Shown here in pieces: positions 60,865-64,000 of a stretch of 64,000 nucleotides of DNA. A program made the position numbers and the translations under genes. The notes under the pieces are model-generated. The model saw only the letters and a program-made list of their open reading frames with translations. It ran no database searches and was not told the DNA's origin. Origin of the DNA: Psilocybe azurescens (lineage: Eukaryota; Basidiomycota; Agaricomycetes; Agaricales; Agrocybaceae); contig JAJIRX010000668.1 in assembly GCA_023853785.1 (NCBI GenBank), positions 310,001 through 374,000 on the forward strand, read 5' to 3'. Each line of letters begins with the position of its first letter. Position 1 is the stretch's first letter.

Positions 60865-61799
60865 ATCTATTAGTAAACCTCAGTGAATTTTAACGGCATT
60901 CAGCCAGGCGTGCCTCGGGAACGATTTTCCTATTTAGTTCCCACATTTATTATTTGCAACAACACCTGTAGCTTTTGTACTGTATTACATTATTCACCAG
61001 AGTCTACGTATCTTGAATAAGATAATACCAAGTTAACAATTCCATCTTTCATACGATAATACATCGATGGGCCGAAATCCTTAACAAGAAAGCGCTGGAA
61101 CAACTGTCCAACGCCATCCGAAAAGGTGAGGACGTTAATGGCCGAGTTTTTAACTAGGCAGCGAACTCCAATATTAAGTGCTGTACATAACGGCTGTGAA
61201 TTATTCCAAGCCACCGGTCTTCGCTGGTGAATGTTTATTCTCTCAGCTTCGAAAACATTTTATTCGTTGCATGCAAGGTTTGCCAAGCCGGACGTGTCAA
61301 TATTTATGTATCTTCCATCCCCACCCTTGGCAACGAAATCATTGACGATGACGATGATTTCCGAGCGACGCCGTAATGGATATAGCCAACATGGGTATTA
61401 GTATGGTCTGGGAAGGGATGGTTAGGATCTCCCTCAGCGAGACGTGACCCCGACCATCACATCATGATGGACTCGCATTGCCTATCTGAATCTCAAAAGA
61501 TTTCTATGGACTTTGCGGTTTTCAGAAGCTGTACTACGAGAATAGTGATAGAAGTCTGACTGATTGACGTAGTGTGCGATGGATAAGATTGGATTTTAAC
61601 CGGTATGAGTTGTCTTACAAGTTCCGAGAACACGAGGCAGAGCTCTTTGCCTACTGCCTTGTTCGTCGGAGTGAAGAGCTTAGGAACGCGTGTAGCATGC
61701 CATCTCAAACTCTTAGATAGAGGAGCAATATATGTTAGGCTTATGTAGCGTTTAATGTTAATCGTGAAGATTTTAAAATTGACCAAATTGTAGTACCTT
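60865..61799. other. Intergenic, nothing recognised
   Basis: Spacer between the two duplicated units; no gene seen. Confidence 0.45.
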
Positions 61800-62010
61800 C
61801 AAACATGGCGCCCATCAAGCGCCCATGTTCTCCTCCCAGCCACCAGCACCCTTGACAATCAAATCGTATGTTCATCTTCTGCACCAATACCGGGTAGTAT
61901 GATGGAATATGGCTCATTTCGTGCACCATCGCGTAAGGCCGCAAGTATCAGCATATTTATCAAGGCCTCTCGCAGTCATTGACACAGACCAGGTTTTGAT
62001 CGGCGAAATC
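61741..62010 (-). pseudogene. Degenerate coding-like segment with HExxH motif
   Basis: One minus-strand frame reads RPYAMVHEMSHIPSYYPVL, and HEMSH fits the zinc-metallopeptidase HExxH pattern. The adjoining frame holds GLDKYADTCGLT, homologous to SDKCADAF in the related segment at 58742-58936. The other copy lacks HExxH, and no family could be named. It may be chance or the remnant of a secreted protease. Confidence 0.2.
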
Positions 62011-62513
62011 ATCGTGCGTTGGATAAGAGGCTGCCAAACTTCGCTGCTGGCTTGACTAAAGATAGAGGCACTTAAAAAGGATAATGGATCGGGGGTCTGC
62101 TGAATAAGGACAGAAAGGGTTCTCAGACAACATCATTAAATTCGGCCCTACTTTCATTGTCAGTTCGTAGTTGATTCATATTCCTGAAATTTGTCGGTTA
62201 CCTCGTCTTTGCTCCATAAGTAAGATAGACATAAGATATTCATGTCTGTAGCGTGTATCGCTTTTTACGTGTCAAAATTTCCACATAAATCCGACCCTTA
62301 TCAGAAACTCAAAATACCTAAAACAATCACGATAATCAATGAACCGTGATAGCCTCGAGTCGGCGCTAATTGTGTTTTCTTCTTAGTGCCCTTAATCGAT
62401 TCTCCTAATGGTAATCATTCCAAACATACGCATGATTGGAGATATCTACATAAGTGCACAAATATCCATGAACATACCCATCCCTCTTCACCACCTGTAC
62501 AATAAGATTCAAG
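62011..62513. other. 5' flank of membrane protein copy 2
   Basis: Shares short blocks with the flank of copy 1 (CTTATCAG followed by AAAATAC and AAACAATC). No gene. Confidence 0.45.
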
Positions 62514-63822
62514 ATGGGTACAATGAACACTTCTCAACTCAATTATGTTTCGGATATGTGTGAATCAGTGCTATATGGTAAGGAAATCATCTGTCTTTTA
62601 TGCACATAGCTCTGAATAATCTACCTTTAGGCGCTTTCTCCCTACTAATTCTGGTTGTCATCTGGATTCTTCTGTAGGTAGAGCATCACTCTCTTTGCAA
62701 TTGCTCCCTAAAGTTCGAAAATTTAGAACCACCAAGGAAATGTCCAAAATACACAAAGTCATGTTTTGGGCCAGTATTTTGATGTGGGTACTCGCAACCG
62801 TACATTTGGGACTCCTCATACAGCGACTATCCTTGGGGACGACGACTCTTTGGGAAGTGAAAATGGCTGTGTCTGTGGTCACACTACAGGTAATTGAGAC
62901 CTTCCTTTTCCTAATGGAACCATCCTACAACAGATCGATTAATTGGCAAATCAGTTTATGATCAGCGACCTAATTTTAATTTGGCGTGTCTATGCCGTCT
63001 GGAACAGAGACTACCGGCCAACAATTATTCCAGCGATCTTGATGATTGGTGCAGCTGGTACTTTACTTCCTCCTTCATTGCACTCCTGAACCCTATCTTA
63101 CTCCAACTCAGCTGTGAGATTTTGTGTAGTTGTCGATGAGACGGTAGTGCTCCCAGACCCGGCGGATTTCATCAATATTGCCAATACACTGTATTGCACT
63201 GCTTCTATTGCAGGGAGAATCAGGTAAATCTCTTCTTTCAATGTAACTCTTTATAACTCCAGTTTAAACATCAAGTTTCGTAGCTACTTACAGTGCGGCA
63301 TTAACGAAATTGTTTCAACATTACCCATTAGAGGAAAGAGAAATGTGTACGAAGGTGCATTGCTCATGATCATAGAATCCGGAGCTCTTTACACGCTGTC
63401 CCTGGTCAGTTTGCAACACGGTTTAGGTCTCTATTGTGCTTACATATGCTTAGATTGTTGCTGTAATAGTCGACAAGGTTCACAGTCCAGGCATTCATGT
63501 CATTCTGAATATTACCATGCCTTTGACTGTGAGCGGTTTATTAATCTTAAGCACTCTCCAGCTAACTTAGATTGGTCTGTAGGGTATTCTTCCAACATTG
63601 ATCCTTCTTCTTGTCTATTTCGAGCTCGTGCCTGGCACACGTGCTTCAACCTCCAGCTCGGCTCTCACGGCCAGTGACGAATTCAAAACTGATTCTGGCC
63701 CCAATTTTGTAGAGGGTTGTTCGAGAATGGGTGAGGCCATACCAGAGAGAGCTGATAATATTTTGAAGGTAGAATCCAGTGACGATGAGATTCAAAAGAA
63801 GTGCAATAGATGCATGGTTTGA
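62514..63822 (+). CDS. Multi-pass membrane protein, copy 2 (intact)
   Basis: Intact paralogue of the gene at 59546. Exons join without frame breaks: MGTMNTSQLNYVSDMCESVL, FSLLILVVIWILL, MSKIHKVMFWASILMWVLAT, MISDLILIWRVYAVWNRDYR, PTIIPAILMIGAA, FINIANTLYCTASIAGRI, LLMIIESGALYTLSL, GIHVILNITMPLT and ILPTLILLLVYFELVPGTR, then an acidic tail ending KKCNRCMV. About seven helices. Exon junctions follow GTAAGG/TTTAG, GTAGGT/TTTAG, GTAATT/ATCAG, GTACTT/CTCAG, GTAAAT/CGTAG, GTCAGT/CTTAG and GTGAGC/TGTAG. Function unknown. The copy gives the reference for the two breaks in copy 1. Confidence 0.8.
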
Positions 63823-64000
63823 AATTATCGTTACCAGCTGCTACGATAATTTTCAATATTATTTAGGAAGGCTGGCCCTCACATCTTTATATTTATTAAT
63901 ATACCATAAGTACCTTTTGCGCTATTACTTTGACACACATTGACCAGTCTTTCTCCCTTTGGAATAACACGACATTAATGAATCCATTTCCAGACCTTCC
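63823..64000. other. 3' flank of membrane protein copy 2
   Basis: Nothing recognised to the window end. Confidence 0.4.

Noticed and set aside
61741..61944. Functional metalloprotease gene
   Set aside because: Only HEMSH is seen, in a 67-codon frame with no third zinc ligand or signal peptide; listed only as a low-confidence remnant.

Overview
The window is nuclear DNA of a basidiomycete fungus, most likely an Agaricomycete. The evidence is genes broken by many short (about 45-65 bp) GT-AG introns, an AA9 lytic polysaccharide monooxygenase typical of plant-litter or wood decayers, an ADP1-type ABC transporter, and small multi-pass membrane proteins of a kind common in mushrooms. No rRNA, tRNA, CRISPR or complete transposon was recognised.

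Layout. 0-3.2 kb: Gln/Gly-rich C2H2 transcription factor (+), 5' end outside or uncertain. 5.4-6.75 kb: HtrL/YibB-like type II membrane protein (+). 8.1-9.4 kb: first member of a zinc-less medium-chain dehydrogenase/reductase (MDR) family (+). 9.6-11.6 kb: ALG12 mannosyltransferase (-), sharing a 217-bp divergent promoter with an ADP1-like ABC half-transporter carrying EGF-like repeats (+, 11.8-16.1 kb). 16.5-33.6 kb: the centre of interest, seven more MDR genes or pseudogenes, all on the minus strand, with an F-box gene among them and an isolated last-exon relic. 34.3-35.6 kb: UPF0014/FetB-like permease (-). 36.5-39.1 kb: low-complexity basic protein with 33-bp tandem repeats (+). 40.2-41.6 kb: AA9 LPMO (-). 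42.3-43.3 kb: YggS/PLPBP pyridoxal-phosphate protein (-). 43.7-47.3 kb: two DUF427 paralogues (+) separated by a copia-type gag relic. 49.2-50.8 kb: zinc-finger protein (+). 51.5-54.6 kb: large unrecognised low-complexity protein (-). 54.6-59.5 kb: no gene recognised. 59.5-63.8 kb: tandem pair of multi-pass membrane proteins (+).

Two themes stand out. First, the eight-copy MDR array shares one five-exon structure; E, F, G and H read as intact, A, B and C each carry one single-base frameshift, D is a deletion pseudogene, and nearly every copy keeps a TATA box 40-98 bp upstream of its ATG. D, E and F also share a longer promoter block. This is a birth-and-death family that looks built for inducible expression; its substrate is unknown. 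Second, single-base frameshifts occur in many unrelated genes of the window, many of them in or beside homopolymers and some in compensating pairs. Assembly error explains this better than wholesale gene death, so the annotations below say where each frame breaks.
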